Source: Bacteroidales bacterium
GTDB lineage: Bacteria; Bacteroidota; Bacteroidia; Bacteroidales; UBA12077
Direction: 5' to 3'
Assembly (NCBI GenBank): GCA_030635365.1
Contig: DAOVYZ010000194.1
Span: 1 to 6,798 of the forward strand
DNA: 6,798 bases
Shown here: positions 6,027 through 6,798 of the stretch, piece by piece
How the letters are laid out: each line of letters begins with the position of its first letter
Numbering within the stretch: the first letter of the stretch is position 1
The notes under the pieces: generated by a model
Told to the model about the DNA's origin: nothing
The model's input: the letters and a program-made list of their open reading frames with translations, nothing else
Database searches by the model: none
Position numbers and translations under genes: made by a program

Positions 6027-6798
6027 TTATTCTACAATTTGTAACTTAGCAAACTTCAGTAAGAGTTGTTTTTCCCCAATAACTTCAAAATTAACTTTAG
6101 CTTTTTTGTTTGGTTCAGGCCCTTCAATTTTTAATACTTCTCCAAGCCCAAATTTACTATGGCGAATGATCATTCCTTCTTCTATTAATGCCGGGTCATC
6201 AGGAACAATATTTGCTTGTTGTGAGGATTTTCTATTTGCTTCGCTTAGTTTAATTAGTTTTTTATTTACAGATGGTATTGTACCATTTTCACCTTGTTTT
6301 CTTTTTTCGAATTTAGGTTTAGAAAAATTATTGTCCAGATTATTATCATTAAAAAACACTTGTGTTGGTTCATTGAATGATTCAGGTAAATCCAAATATT
6401 TTTCATCAACTTCTTTAATAAACCTGCTGGGACGGCTACTTGTAGGCACACCCCATTTGTACCTTTCTTTTGCAAAAGATATTACAGCAGATACTTCTGC
6501 TCTTGTTAGTGCCACATAAAATAATCTTCTTTCTTCTTCAAGCTCTTTTTGTGTCCCTGATGACATTGGTGAGGGAAAAAGGCCTTCTTCTAATCCGGCT
6601 ATAAACACATGCTTAAACTCAAGTCCCTTAGCCGAGTGGATAGTCATAATAGTAACCTTATTAAAATCATCTTCTTTTTCGTTATCATGGTTAGTTAATA
6701 AAGCAACATTCTCCATGAATTTATCTAATGATGGGAAAAAATCCGGGTCGTCATTTTCATCTGTAAATTCTTTAATCCCATTTAGAAGTTCCTGAAGG
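6027..6798 (-). CDS. UvrD/PcrA-type superfamily 1 DNA helicase, C-terminal part
   Basis: ATP-dependent 3'-5' DNA helicase used in nucleotide excision repair, replication conflict removal or transcription-coupled repair. The frame is open from the right edge of the window, so the N-terminal ATPase domain (Walker A and B) is not visible; 256 residues are present. In fragment numbering, LQELLNGIKEF opens at residue 1 and helicase motif V is at about 48-61 (VTIMTIHSAKGLEF), followed by GLEEGLFP. Motif VI is at about 87-100 (EEERRLFYVALTRA). A low-complexity, Asn/Lys/Ser-rich linker covers about 140-195. The last 50 or so residues (HSKFGLGEVLKIEG to the end) look like the PcrA/UvrD C-terminal Tudor-like domain that contacts RNA polymerase. 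A methionine at 6716 is internal, not the start, because family sequence continues upstream. Two TAA codons in tandem end the gene. pcrA and uvrD cannot be told apart from this part. Confidence 0.95.
   Translation of the reverse strand, partial: LQELLNGIKEFTDENDDPDFFPSLDKFMENVALLTNHDNEKEDDFNKVTIMTIHSAKGLEFKHVFIAGLEEGLFPSPMSSGTQKELEEERRLFYVALTRAEVSAVISFAKERYKWGVPTSSRPSRFIKEVDEKYLDLPESFNEPTQVFFNDNNLDNNFSKPKFEKRKQGENGTIPSVNKKLIKLSEANRKSSQQANIVPDDPALIEEGMIIRHSKFGLGEVLKIEGPEPNKKAKVNFEVIGEKQLLLKFAKLQIVE

Noticed and set aside
6013..6519. 168-residue open frame on the plus strand
   Set aside because: It lies antisense to the helicase gene, whose motifs V and VI are unmistakable, and its translation shows no family features.
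1..6798. Mobile elements, CRISPR array, tRNA or rRNA, riboswitch, defence genes
   Set aside because: No transposase, integrase, regularly spaced repeats or recognisable structured RNA was seen; every sizeable coding region belongs to a known conserved family.

Overview
The window looks like a core chromosomal segment of an AT-rich member of the Bacteroidota, most likely class Bacteroidia. The evidence is the DUF4290 gene placed directly before murA, a MurA with the PGGDKIGRRR active-site loop, a Bacteroides-type secreted C69 dipeptidase, and two promoters that match the phylum's own consensus (TTTG, 19-20 bases, TAnnTTTG). The affiliation is inferred from gene families recalled from memory; no search was run.

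All six genes lie on the minus strand, so transcription runs from high to low coordinates. In that order: the C-terminal 256 residues of a UvrD/PcrA-type DNA helicase (6027-6798, 5' end outside the window); a gap with a weak terminator candidate and a strong promoter (5899-6026); the two-gene unit DUF4290 (5308-5898) and murA (3973-5280); a 135-base regulatory gap (3838-3972); the chaperone pair grpE (3268-3837) and dnaJ (2072-3241), closed by a clear intrinsic terminator (1999-2040); a single exported C69-family dipeptidase gene (218-1933); and a gene-free left end (1-217) with short palindromes and repeat-like sequence.

These are mostly separate housekeeping functions: DNA repair and conflict resolution, the first committed step of peptidoglycan synthesis, the co-chaperones of DnaK (dnaK itself is not here), and peptide hydrolysis outside the cytoplasm. 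The parts most worth a second look are the grpE-dnaJ promoter region, which combines a housekeeping-type promoter, a dyad at its predicted start site and a sigma-54-like -24/-12 element; the aspartate replacing the catalytic cysteine of MurA, which predicts fosfomycin insensitivity; and the unexplained pairing of DUF4290 with murA. I see no mobile element, CRISPR array, RNA gene, defence system or anything that amounts to an undescribed system.
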